This document shows positions 1 to 5,457 of a stretch of DNA of 5,671 bases, piece by piece. Position 1 is the first letter of the stretch. The number at the start of each line of letters is the position of its first letter. The notes beneath the pieces are model-generated. The model was not told the DNA's origin and made no database searches. It saw only the letters and a program-made list of their open reading frames with translations. Position numbers and translations under genes: made by a program. The DNA comes from an uncultured Kiloniellales bacterium. GTDB lineage: Bacteria > Pseudomonadota > Alphaproteobacteria > Kiloniellales > JAKSDN01. The stretch spans positions 1-5,671 of the forward strand of contig CAMYMY010000255.1 in NCBI GenBank assembly GCA_947259625.1, in the 5' to 3' direction.

Positions 1-35
1 GCGAGGACGAAAACCGGGACATCACGAACTGGTAG
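1..35 (+). CDS. gspG: GspG major pseudopilin, C-terminal end only (partial)
   Basis: Only the last ten codons lie in the window. Read in the frame starting at base 3 they give EDENRDITNW followed by TAG at 33-35. An acidic stretch ending in D-I-x-N/S-W is typical of the C-terminus of GspG, the major pseudopilin of type II secretion, where the acidic region helps bind calcium. The next gene, gspH, starts 32 bases downstream on the same strand, and G followed by H is the standard T2SS order. Both facts support the call. The tail is too short for an independent family assignment, so the identity rests on this tail plus context. Confidence 0.6.
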   Translation, partial: EDENRDITNW

Positions 36-67
36 CCCGCCAGCAGAGGCCGGACCCGACAACAGCC

Positions 68-535
68 ATGAACACGCCCCGCGAACCCAACGGCTTCACG
101 TTGGTCGAGCTGCTGGTCGTGCTGCTCATCCTGGGATTGCTCCTGGCCCTGGCGCCCATGGCTCTTCACCGCGCCATGCCGGGCCTGGAGCTCAGAACGA
201 CGACGCGCGAGGTCGCAGGCGCGCTGCGCAGCACACGTAGCGCGGCGATCCGCGACAACCGGGACGCGGCATTCACGCTCGACGTGGAGGAAGGTTGGTA
301 TCGCCGGGACAGCCAGGCCGATGCACGGGAAATCCATCCCGACATCGACCTCAAGCTGCTGACCGCGACCACGGAGGTCGACAGCGAGGGCGTCGGGCGG
401 ATCCGATTCTTCCCGGACGGCACTTCGACGGGGGGCCAGATCACGCTGGCGCGCGACGGGAACACCTACTACATCCTCGTGGACTGGCTGAGCGGACGCG
501 TGGAGATCACCGACAAGGTGGCTGAGAATGAATGA
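68..535 (+). CDS. gspH: GspH/FimT-family minor pseudopilin of type II secretion
   Basis: This 155-residue protein has a class III (prepilin) signal. A short leader ends in Gly9, followed by Phe10-Thr-Leu-Val-Glu14, so cleavage would fall between G9 and F10 with the conserved glutamate at +5. A hydrophobic helix follows over about residues 10-30 and would anchor the unprocessed protein in the inner membrane and pack it into the pseudopilus. The remainder matches the GspH pattern: a helix with R-S-T-R-S-A-A-I-R near 53-61, then a beta-rich domain with G-x-I-R-F-F-P-D-G-T-S near 109-120 and a late G-R-V-E-I strand. The length is normal for the family. GspH is thought to sit near the pseudopilus tip with I, J and K. 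No strong ribosome-binding site is seen; AGAGG lies rather far upstream. It directly follows the gspG end and would be a substrate of the prepilin peptidase at 1253-2011. Confidence 0.9.
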   Translation: MNTPREPNGFTLVELLVVLLILGLLLALAPMALHRAMPGLELRTTTREVAGALRSTRSAAIRDNRDAAFTLDVEEGWYRRDSQADAREIHPDIDLKLLTATTEVDSEGVGRIRFFPDGTSTGGQITLARDGNTYYILVDWLSGRVEITDKVAENE

Positions 536-668
536 TCGGGGCCCAGGGTGGCATTGGCGGTGGACGCGCACTAGACTCGCGACCTGGTACGAGAGTGGCG
601 CCCCTAACGGAGATATCCTGCAAGGCCGGATTATGCCAATGACCTTTGGTATAAGTGAACGAGCATGA
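528..668 (+). other. 46-codon open stretch bridging gspH and gspM; possible deletion scar or leader ORF
   Basis: An ATG at 528 overlaps the end of gspH (ATGAATGA), and the frame stays open to a TGA at 666-668 that overlaps the gspM start (ATGA). The translation begins MNDRGPGWHW and ends FGISERA. I recognise no domain, prepilin motif or membrane segment. Third codon positions are G or C in only 25 of 45 codons after the start. The flanking genes look clearly richer, and rare codons such as AGA and ATA occur here, which argues against a conserved protein. T2SS operons normally place gspI and gspJ after gspH, and gspL directly before gspM, often with such overlaps. The stretch could therefore be the remnant left by loss of those genes. 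It could equally be plain intergenic DNA that happens to lack stops. Confidence 0.25.
633..652. promoter_or_regulatory. Imperfect inverted repeat next to a TATAAG box upstream of gspM
   Basis: Seven-base arms ATGCCAA (633-639) and TTGGTAT (646-652) pair with one mismatch across a six-base spacer. The right arm runs into TATAAG (650-655), which resembles a sigma70 -10 box and lies ten bases before the gspM ATG. No convincing -35 sequence sits 16-18 bases upstream, and a start site there would leave almost no leader. It is a weak candidate for an operator or promoter, seen by eye only. Confidence 0.2.
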
Positions 669-1243
669 TGGACCTGCCCAAGTGGGTCAGCCGTACCGCT
701 GCTTTGTCGCTCTTGGTCTTCGTGATCGGCGCCCTGTACCTGCTGATCGTCTCGCCTGTGATAGAGGCCTATCGGAGCACCGATGAGGCGTCCCGGGAGG
801 CGCTCGAACAGCTGGCCCGCTACGAGCACATCTCCAAGACCAATCCGAACCGCAAGGCCGAGCTGGAAAAGCTCTCCAAGCAGCAATCGCGGAGCGGCGT
901 CTACCTGGCCGGCGACACCGACGCGCTGGCGGCGGCCGGGTTGCAGGAGGACGTCAGTGCCAAAATCAAGAAGAACGGCGGCAAGGTGCGCAGCATGCAA
1001 ATTCTGCCGGTCAAGGCCGACGGGGATTTCAAACGGGTGAGCGTGCGCGTTCAGCTGACCGCGACGCTCGGTTCCTTCGCCCGGATCCTATATGCCCTGG
1101 AATCCGGGAAGCCCTACGTGTTCATCGATAACCTCGACGTGAAGAACCGCCGGGCGCGCAAGTCCAAGAAGGGAACCGAAGAGGATCCGGAGCTGGTCAT
1201 CCGCTTCGATCTCTACGGCTATCTGCGGCCCGAGCTCGGTTGA
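665..1243 (+). CDS. gspM: GspM-like inner-membrane assembly protein of type II secretion (T2SSM_b type)
   Basis: This 192-residue bitopic membrane protein has a short cytoplasmic N-terminus with R10, one transmembrane helix at about 11-32, a helical stretch at about 35-75 that could form a coiled coil, and a periplasmic ferredoxin-like domain. The segment at 79-115, with V-Y-L-A-G-D, A-A-A-G-L-Q, G-G-K-V and S-M-Q-I-L-P, matches my memory of the short GspM family known as T2SSM_b. So does the later L-E-S-G-K-P-Y-V-F-I-D-N-L. GspM normally partners GspL in the inner-membrane platform that links the ATPase GspE to the pseudopilus, yet no gspL lies beside it here. An in-frame stop at 656-658 restricts the start to ATG 665 or 668; AAGTGA at 653-658 is a modest ribosome-binding site. 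The C-terminal part (160-175) is very basic, followed by an acidic patch. It ends tail to tail with gspO, 9 bases apart. Confidence 0.8.
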   Translation: MMDLPKWVSRTAALSLLVFVIGALYLLIVSPVIEAYRSTDEASREALEQLARYEHISKTNPNRKAELEKLSKQQSRSGVYLAGDTDALAAAGLQEDVSAKIKKNGGKVRSMQILPVKADGDFKRVSVRVQLTATLGSFARILYALESGKPYVFIDNLDVKNRRARKSKKGTEEDPELVIRFDLYGYLRPELG

Positions 1244-1252
1244 AAGCGGACC

Positions 1253-2011
1253 CTAACCCAATCCGATCGGGCCGTAGAGCCAGACCAGCCAGAGGCCGAC
1301 GGCGAGATACGGGCCGAAAGGCAGTTCCTGCCGGATCTCCAGGCGGCCCGCCAGGAAACCCTTGATCAGGGCGCCCGCAAGGCCGCCGGCGGCGGCCAGC
1401 AGAACAATGCCCGGGAGGCCCTGCCACGAGACCCAGGCTCCGGCGGCGGCCAGCAACTTGGCGTCGCCGAGGCCGATGCCCTCGCGCCCCCTAAGGCGCC
1501 GGTAGACGAATGCCAGGGCCGCCATCAGAAGGAAGCCGCCGAGCGCCGCGAGGGCGTGCTCCGGCACACTTGCCGGATCGACGATCCAGGCCACCGCCAG
1601 GCCGGCCGGAATCAACGGCAGGGTGAGTTCATCGGGCAGCTGGAGATGCCGCGCGTCGATCACGCTGAGCGCGAGCAGGGTCCAGCCGAGCACAGAGCCG
1701 GCCCACGCCAGCCAGCTGGGCAGGACCAGGAGGCTCCACAGGGCGACGAGTGTGGCCGCCACCTCGATCGCCGGATAGAACGCGGCGATCGCCTGGCCGC
1801 AGTGCCGGCAGCGCCCCCGGTTGATCAGCCATCCGGCGATCGGTACCAGATCGCGCGCGCCCAGCGTCTGTCCGCAGTGGACACAGCACGAGCGGCTCCA
1901 GAGGAGCGGCCGGCCAGCCGGCAGGCGCTCGGCGATCACCCCGAGAAAACTGCCGATACAGGGCGCCGCGAGGATCAACAGGAGGGTTTCGGGTCGGAGA
2001 ATCTCTGCCAA
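1253..2011 (-). CDS. gspO: Prepilin peptidase / N-methyltransferase (A24 aspartic protease, GspO/PilD)
   Basis: This 252-residue polytopic inner-membrane enzyme removes the leader of type IV pilin-like proteins after glycine and N-methylates the new N-terminus. The N-terminal domain shows I-G-S-F-L-G-V at 19-25 and the four zinc-binding cysteines as C43-x-x-C46 and C68-x-x-C71, as in bifunctional PilD-type enzymes. The two catalytic aspartates are D119 (V-I-D-A-R-H-L-Q-L-P-D, 117-127) and D183 in the G-L-G-D motif (180-183). About seven hydrophobic segments follow the usual spacing, and the length is near that of the family. The start is TTG at 2011-2009, supported by GGAG six bases upstream and by the conserved N-terminus beginning directly after it. 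It lies 93 bases downstream of gspK on the same strand, so co-transcription is plausible. Its likely substrates include GspG, GspH and GspK encoded in this window. Confidence 0.93.
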   Translation of the reverse strand: MAEILRPETLLLILAAPCIGSFLGVIAERLPAGRPLLWSRSCCVHCGQTLGARDLVPIAGWLINRGRCRHCGQAIAAFYPAIEVAATLVALWSLLVLPSWLAWAGSVLGWTLLALSVIDARHLQLPDELTLPLIPAGLAVAWIVDPASVPEHALAALGGFLLMAALAFVYRRLRGREGIGLGDAKLLAAAGAWVSWQGLPGIVLLAAAGGLAGALIKGFLAGRLEIRQELPFGPYLAVGLWLVWLYGPIGLG

Positions 2012-2017
2012 GCGGGG

Positions 2018-2021
2018 CTCC
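2018..2021 (-). promoter_or_regulatory. Ribosome-binding site deciding the TTG start of gspO
   Basis: On the - strand GGAG stands six bases before a TTG codon (2011-2009). No ATG or GTG lies in frame close upstream, and the protein's conserved part begins within 20 residues, so the rare TTG start is favoured over a distant alternative. Confidence 0.55.
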
Positions 2022-2104
2022 AGGATTTGTCGGACGGGCGTGTTTCGGGGGGCTTGGTGCGCGCCAGCAGCTCATACCGAAGTCGTTATCTGTGACCGTT
2101 GGTA

Positions 2105-3088
2105 TCACGCACCGGAGCCGCTCTCCTCGTCTTCTTCCTTCTCGTCCACGAAGAGTTCACGCTTTGCGCGGCGCCAAGCATAGAACTGGTAGGGCTCGTC
2201 GGCGGCTACCCCCAGGCGGACGACCGCCTCCAGCGCGAAAACCGCGCGGCTCGGCATCCGCCCCTCGGCGTGAATCGTGTAGACCGACACACCGGAACGG
2301 GCATTGCTGTCGCCCAGCCGCAGGATGCTGGGCGTGTCGGAGATATCCTCCGGCGACACCTCGCCCGGTTGCAGGCCGTCGCTAGCCGCGTCTTCGTCTT
2401 CCGCCGTGTTGTCCCTCCCCAAGATAGCCTCCAGGACCAAGGGCGGTGCGATCTGTTGATCCGGCTCGGGCCTGCGCGAGTAGACGGTGAGGGCCGAGGC
2501 GACCTGCTCGTAGATCTCGCGGGTCATGCCGTAGACCTGCTGCAGTTCCTCCACCATCTCGAAGGGCCCGTCCTTGGCGTCGTGTTCGAGCTCGGCGGCC
2601 TCGTAATCCGGATCCTCGGCGCCGTTCACGTGCCGGAGCTCATCCACGTCGCGAAAGTCTAGGACCGCGTCGGCCAGGGCGTCGCTTTCTTGTAGATTCA
2701 GGTCGATCGCGCGGAACAGGCCGCGCAGGATATCGTCCCTACCGGTGTTGAGATCGATCTTGCCGCCTTCATCCCGGATGGCCACGCGGACCTCGCCCGT
2801 CGCGAAGCGCCACGCATAGACCGTGCCGTCGACCCGCCAGGGCTCGACGCCGCCCTCCGCCATCAGCCCGACGATCGCCTGATAGACGCCGGCCTCGGCC
2901 AGCGCTTCGGCCTTGGCGTTCTCGACCAGGTTGCGGGCCAGGTTGACTTCGATCCGGGTGTTGGTGGCAAAGCTCGCCGCGATCAGGGCCAGCAGGGCCA
3001 GGACCCAGAGCACTGTGACCAGGGCGACTCCGCGCCGCCGCTTTCCCGGTTGATTGGTGGCGAACATGGCCTTGAGATGATGTTTCAT
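2105..3088 (-). CDS. gspK: GspK minor pseudopilin of type II secretion
   Basis: This 327-residue protein caps the pseudopilus tip with GspI and GspJ in known systems. After a basic leader (K16-R-R-R-G20) the prepilin-type helix V-A-L-V-T-V-L-W-V-L starts at residue 21, and the +5 position is not glutamate, as usual for GspK. The E-A-L-A-E-A-G motif (61-67) and the G-G-K-I-D-L-N-T signature (108-115) are diagnostic. The helical (SAM-like) domain follows, with D-A-V-L-D-F-R-D-V-D (140-149) and G-P-F-E-M-V-E-E-L (174-182), then A-P-P-L-V-L-E-A-I-L-G (214-224). Instead of the usual helix-hairpin-helix continuation there is a strongly acidic linker at about 225-256, and the protein ends in an acidic tail (315-323). 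ATG 3088 has no strong ribosome-binding site. ATG 3067, eight codons in, is a possible alternative. It is encoded opposite to gspG, gspH and gspM, upstream of gspO. Confidence 0.92.
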   Translation of the reverse strand: MKHHLKAMFATNQPGKRRRGVALVTVLWVLALLALIAASFATNTRIEVNLARNLVENAKAEALAEAGVYQAIVGLMAEGGVEPWRVDGTVYAWRFATGEVRVAIRDEGGKIDLNTGRDDILRGLFRAIDLNLQESDALADAVLDFRDVDELRHVNGAEDPDYEAAELEHDAKDGPFEMVEELQQVYGMTREIYEQVASALTVYSRRPEPDQQIAPPLVLEAILGRDNTAEDEDAASDGLQPGEVSPEDISDTPSILRLGDSNARSGVSVYTIHAEGRMPSRAVFALEAVVRLGVAADEPYQFYAWRRAKRELFVDEKEEDEESGSGA

Positions 3089-3227
3089 GGGTCCGGAACA
3101 AGGGATCGTGATCCGAAGCGCGCGGCCAAACGGGCCTCAGGACGCGGCGTGACCCGCACCTCCGCGCCGAACCTGATCATGCGCGCTCGGCATCCCGGGA
3201 TAAACGGAAAACTCGGGGCCTTGAGTA

Positions 3228-4262
3228 TCAGTCCTGCAGGAAGTCACTCAGCACCTCGTGCTCCTCGAGCACCCGCCCGGCTCCGATCGCCCCGCAGGTG
3301 AGCGGATCCTCGGCGATCGTGACCTGCAATCCGGTGGCGAGGTGCAAGGTGGTGTCCAGATTACCGAGCAGGGCGCCGCCCCCGGTCAGGACGATGCCTC
3401 GGTCGGAGATGTCTGCCGACAGCTCCGGCGCGATCTGCTCCAGGGTCTGCTTGACGCCCTCTATGATCGCGCCGACCGGCTCGGCCAGGCATTCGGCGAT
3501 CTCGCGCTCGGTGATCTCGAGCGCCCGCGGGACGCCGCGGAACAGGTCGAATCCCTTGACCTCGGCGGTCCTGCCCGCGCCGCTTCTCGGCCTCAGCGCG
3601 GAGCCGATCTCTATCTTGATCCGCTCGGCCGTCGTCTCGCCCACCGCGACGTTGTGCGCACGGCGGATATAGGCGCTGATGACCTCGTCCAGGCGGTAGC
3701 CGGCGACGCTCAGGGTCCGGGAGGTGACGATGCCGCCGAGCGAGAGGATCGCGATTCCCGTCGTGCCGCCGCCGATATCGACGATCATGGAACCGCTGGG
3801 CTCGGTCACCGGAAGACCCGCGCCGATCGCCGCCGCCATGGGTTCCTCGATGAGGTAGACCTTGCTGGCGCCGGCCGCATCGGCGGCGTCCTTGATCGCG
3901 CGCCGCTCCACCTTGGTGGCGCCCGACGGCACCGAGACGATCATCCTCGGGTGAACCAGCAGGCGCCGCCGATAGGCCTTGCGGATGAAGTGTTTGAGCA
4001 TCTCCTCGGCGACCTCGAAATCGCCGATCACGCCGGTGCGCATCGGCCGGATCGCCCGGATGTTGCCGGGCGTGCGGCCGATCATGCGGTTGGCCTCCTC
4101 GCCGACCTCCAGGACCTTGCGCGTTCCGCCGCTGTCGAGGATGGCGACGACCGACGGCTCGTTGATCACGATGCCCCGGCCCTTCATATAGACCAGGGTG
4201 TTGGCGGTCCCCAGATCGATCGCCATGTCGCCGGCGCGTGTACCAAACAACTTCGGGAACAT
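3228..4262 (-). CDS. mreB: MreB-like bacterial actin, orphan copy with consensus changes
   Basis: This 344-residue protein of the MreB family, ATP-binding actins that form membrane filaments guiding cell-wall synthesis and rod shape, is collinear with known MreB. Phosphate-1 loop D16-L-G-T-A-N-T; N-E-P-S-V-V-A (34-40); G-R-T-P-G-N-I (62-68); V-P-S-G-A-T (111-116); V-E-R-R-A-I (118-123); I-E-E-P-M-A-A-A-I-G-A-G (138-149); phosphate-2 V-D-I-G-G-G-T-T (161-168); G-E-T-T-A-E-R-I-K (208-216); adenosine motif L-T-G-G-G-A-L-L (292-299). Two departures are visible. The residue after GGGTT is Gly169 where MreB normally has Glu, and the usual GGD before the helix is A187-G188-Y189. Start ATG 4262 is chosen because GGAGAG precedes it and family similarity begins there. 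The frame extends to 4352, but those 30 residues are not MreB-like. No mreC or mreD follows; gspK lies 139 bases downstream. It may be a paralogue. Confidence 0.88.
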   Translation of the reverse strand: MFPKLFGTRAGDMAIDLGTANTLVYMKGRGIVINEPSVVAILDSGGTRKVLEVGEEANRMIGRTPGNIRAIRPMRTGVIGDFEVAEEMLKHFIRKAYRRRLLVHPRMIVSVPSGATKVERRAIKDAADAAGASKVYLIEEPMAAAIGAGLPVTEPSGSMIVDIGGGTTGIAILSLGGIVTSRTLSVAGYRLDEVISAYIRRAHNVAVGETTAERIKIEIGSALRPRSGAGRTAEVKGFDLFRGVPRALEITEREIAECLAEPVGAIIEGVKQTLEQIAPELSADISDRGIVLTGGGALLGNLDTTLHLATGLQVTIAEDPLTCGAIGAGRVLEEHEVLSDFLQD

Positions 4263-4265
4263 CGG

Positions 4266-4271
4266 CTCTCC
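4266..4271 (-). promoter_or_regulatory. Ribosome-binding site of the mreB-like gene, deciding its start
   Basis: GGAGAG on the - strand ends three bases before ATG 4262; counted from GGAG the spacing is five bases. This places translation at the residue where MreB similarity begins, and not at the upstream in-frame start at 4352. Confidence 0.6.
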
Positions 4272-4323
4272 ATTCCGGCCACGCCGCGCGGCATGCCTTG
4301 GGGCGCAAGCATAACAGAAGGGA

Positions 4324-4352
4324 CAAGTATGGAACGCCGCAAGGTCGGTCAA
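4324..4352 (-). promoter_or_regulatory. Weak sigma70-like promoter candidate for the mreB-like gene
   Basis: On the - strand TTGACC (4352-4347) is followed after 17 bases by TACTTG (4329-4324). The -35 box is good but the -10 box is poor. TATGCT (4313-4308) further down looks more like a -10 box, yet has no matching -35. One of these may start the transcript within the 218-base spacer between the hydrolase stop and the mreB-like start. Confidence 0.3.
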
Positions 4353-4439
4353 GCCGTGGGGCGCACGGGCGATGTTGCCGCCACCCGCCTCCTTTGCCCC
4401 GGTTTGACGTGGGAAGACGCGCGCAATACCACCTCGGAT

Positions 4440-4459
4440 CTCGTCAGGGAGCCGACGAG
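4440..4459 (-). terminator. Possible short hairpin downstream of the hydrolase gene
   Basis: CTCGTC (4440-4445) and GACGAG (4454-4459) form a perfect six-base-pair stem with an eight-base loop, about 20 bases past the hydrolase stop codon. No run of T follows on the - strand, so it does not meet the intrinsic-terminator pattern and is listed as a weak candidate only. Confidence 0.18.
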
Positions 4460-4480
4460 GCCTCTAAGAACACACTTCAA

Positions 4481-5416
4481 TTACTGAAAATTCTGGCGAA
4501 CGGCGCCTTGCCGGCCAGTCCGAATGCCATGACGAGCGACGAAGTCCCTAACCGATCGAATCGTGGACGGGGCGTATAGGATCTGGCGGTGGCCCAGGCC
4601 GCTGGCGGGCAGGAAGGTCACGTGCTCGCCGAGCGCCTGAAAGGCGGCGCCCTGTGCGAAGGGGACCTCCTCGTCGTCGCGGGAATGGATGACCAGGATG
4701 GGGCGGTCGATCCCGCCGAGTATGCGGTTGCCGTCGAATTCGCTCAGCCTGCGGCTCCCGATCTTCTTCAGGGTCTTCTCGAAAACGGACTGCGCACGTC
4801 TCCCGAGGCCAATTTCCTGTCCAAAGCGCGTCGCAAGGTCGGTGAAAGAATTCGGCGCGGCGATCAGCGCCATGCGCTTGACGTCGAGCGCGGATTTCAT
4901 CGGCGCTCGGCCCTCGGCGGCCAGTCCGATCACGAACCCGCCGAAGCTGTGTCCCACGGCGGCTTCCACGGGCCCGACCTCGGCGGCGACCGCCTGCAAG
5001 GCGGCGGCGCAGATGAGCCCGTTGGTCTGGCGGCCGTCGGAGCGGCCGTGTGCCGGCAGATCGAAGCAGACGACGTCGAAGCCCTCGGCCGTCAACGGAT
5101 TGATGAACCCGGCCATGAGGGCGGCACGGCCCATCCAGCCATGGACGAGGATCACCGTGCCGCGCGTCGGCCCGCCTACCGAGCCGCGAAATCGATAGGC
5201 CTGGAGGGTTCCGCCGGGGTGGCGGACCCGAAACGCCTCGCCCTTGTCGAGATGCTTCTGTGCCCGCGCCATGAGCGCTTTCTGCTGCCGGGTGAGCGCG
5301 TTGGGCTTGAAAGGTGTCAAGAACAACCAGGCGGCCCCGCGCCCGGCCATGGCCGGCGCGACCGCGCTCGCGGCGCCGACGGCGGCTTTGGTCATTCGCG
5401 ATTCCAGGCTTCCCAT
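4481..5416 (-). CDS. Alpha/beta hydrolase (serine hydrolase), substrate unknown
   Basis: This 311-residue alpha/beta-hydrolase-fold enzyme carries, in order, the oxyanion region V-H92-G-W-M-G, then F-D-L-P-A-H-G-R-S-D-G (118-128). The nucleophile elbow G155-H-S157-F-G-G follows, with Ser157 as likely nucleophile. The likely acid is Asp248 in I-H-S-R-D-D-E-E-V-P, and the histidine is H276 in G-L-G-H-R. All parts of the triad are present, so it should be active on an ester, amide or similar bond. No motif names the substrate. The Ala-rich N-terminus (about 10-35) is mildly hydrophobic but not a clear signal peptide. The start was set at ATG 5416 because GGGGA stands nine bases upstream; GTG 5422 in the same frame is only three bases from it. 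It is divergent from a MarR-family regulator, with a promoter and two inverted repeats across the junction, suggesting control by that regulator. The frame on the same strand at 4548-5432 is a shadow. Confidence 0.85.
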   Translation of the reverse strand: MGSLESRMTKAAVGAASAVAPAMAGRGAAWLFLTPFKPNALTRQQKALMARAQKHLDKGEAFRVRHPGGTLQAYRFRGSVGGPTRGTVILVHGWMGRAALMAGFINPLTAEGFDVVCFDLPAHGRSDGRQTNGLICAAALQAVAAEVGPVEAAVGHSFGGFVIGLAAEGRAPMKSALDVKRMALIAAPNSFTDLATRFGQEIGLGRRAQSVFEKTLKKIGSRRLSEFDGNRILGGIDRPILVIHSRDDEEVPFAQGAAFQALGEHVTFLPASGLGHRQILYAPSTIRSVRDFVARHGIRTGRQGAVRQNFQ

Positions 5417-5435
5417 CGCCACGGATCCCCATTAT

Positions 5436-5457
5436 TGTTGTTCATGACTGAACAACA
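5436..5457. promoter_or_regulatory. Inverted repeat O1, probable MarR operator
   Basis: TGTTGTTCA and TGAACAACA are perfect nine-base arms around a four-base centre (5445-5448). The repeat covers the marR ATG at 5444 and overlaps the -10 box of the hydrolase promoter (5459-5454) and its predicted transcription start near 5447. MarR dimers commonly bind palindromes of about this size close to their own gene. Binding by this MarR is inference. Confidence 0.72.

Noticed and set aside
2074..2105. Inverted ATACC and GGTAT between gspK and gspO
   Set aside because: Five-base arms separated by 22 bases with no further pairing do not make a convincing terminator or operator.
1556..2183. Open frames on the + strand opposite gspO
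   Set aside because: The - strand frame holds the tetracysteine and both catalytic aspartates of a prepilin peptidase. The + strand frames show only composition-driven residues.
2099..2662. Open frame of 187 codons on the + strand opposite gspK
   Set aside because: It is antisense to gspK, whose frame has diagnostic motifs; no domain or ribosome-binding site supports the antisense frame.
3103..3114. Small palindrome GGATC-GT-GATCC upstream of gspK
   Set aside because: Five-base arms are common by chance in GC-rich DNA; there are no promoter boxes around it and no second copy at a related position.
3212..3227. Possible hairpin ACTC/GAGT just after the mreB-like gene
   Set aside because: Only a four-base-pair stem with a short T-run after it; too weak to call a terminator.
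4263..4352. 30-residue N-terminal extension of the mreB-like frame
   Set aside because: The extension is Cys- and Arg-rich and unlike MreB N-termini; GGAGAG before ATG 4262 and the start of family similarity favour the shorter form.
3258..4487. Long open frame on the + strand (409 codons) opposite the mreB-like gene
   Set aside because: It lies antisense to a clearly conserved MreB coding frame. Its translation is rich in Arg, Asp, Gly and Ala with no domain, as expected of a GC-rich shadow frame.
4548..5432. Alternative - strand frame of 294 codons overlapping the hydrolase
   Set aside because: Arg- and Gly-rich translation without the catalytic triad; the neighbouring frame carries the complete alpha/beta-hydrolase signature.
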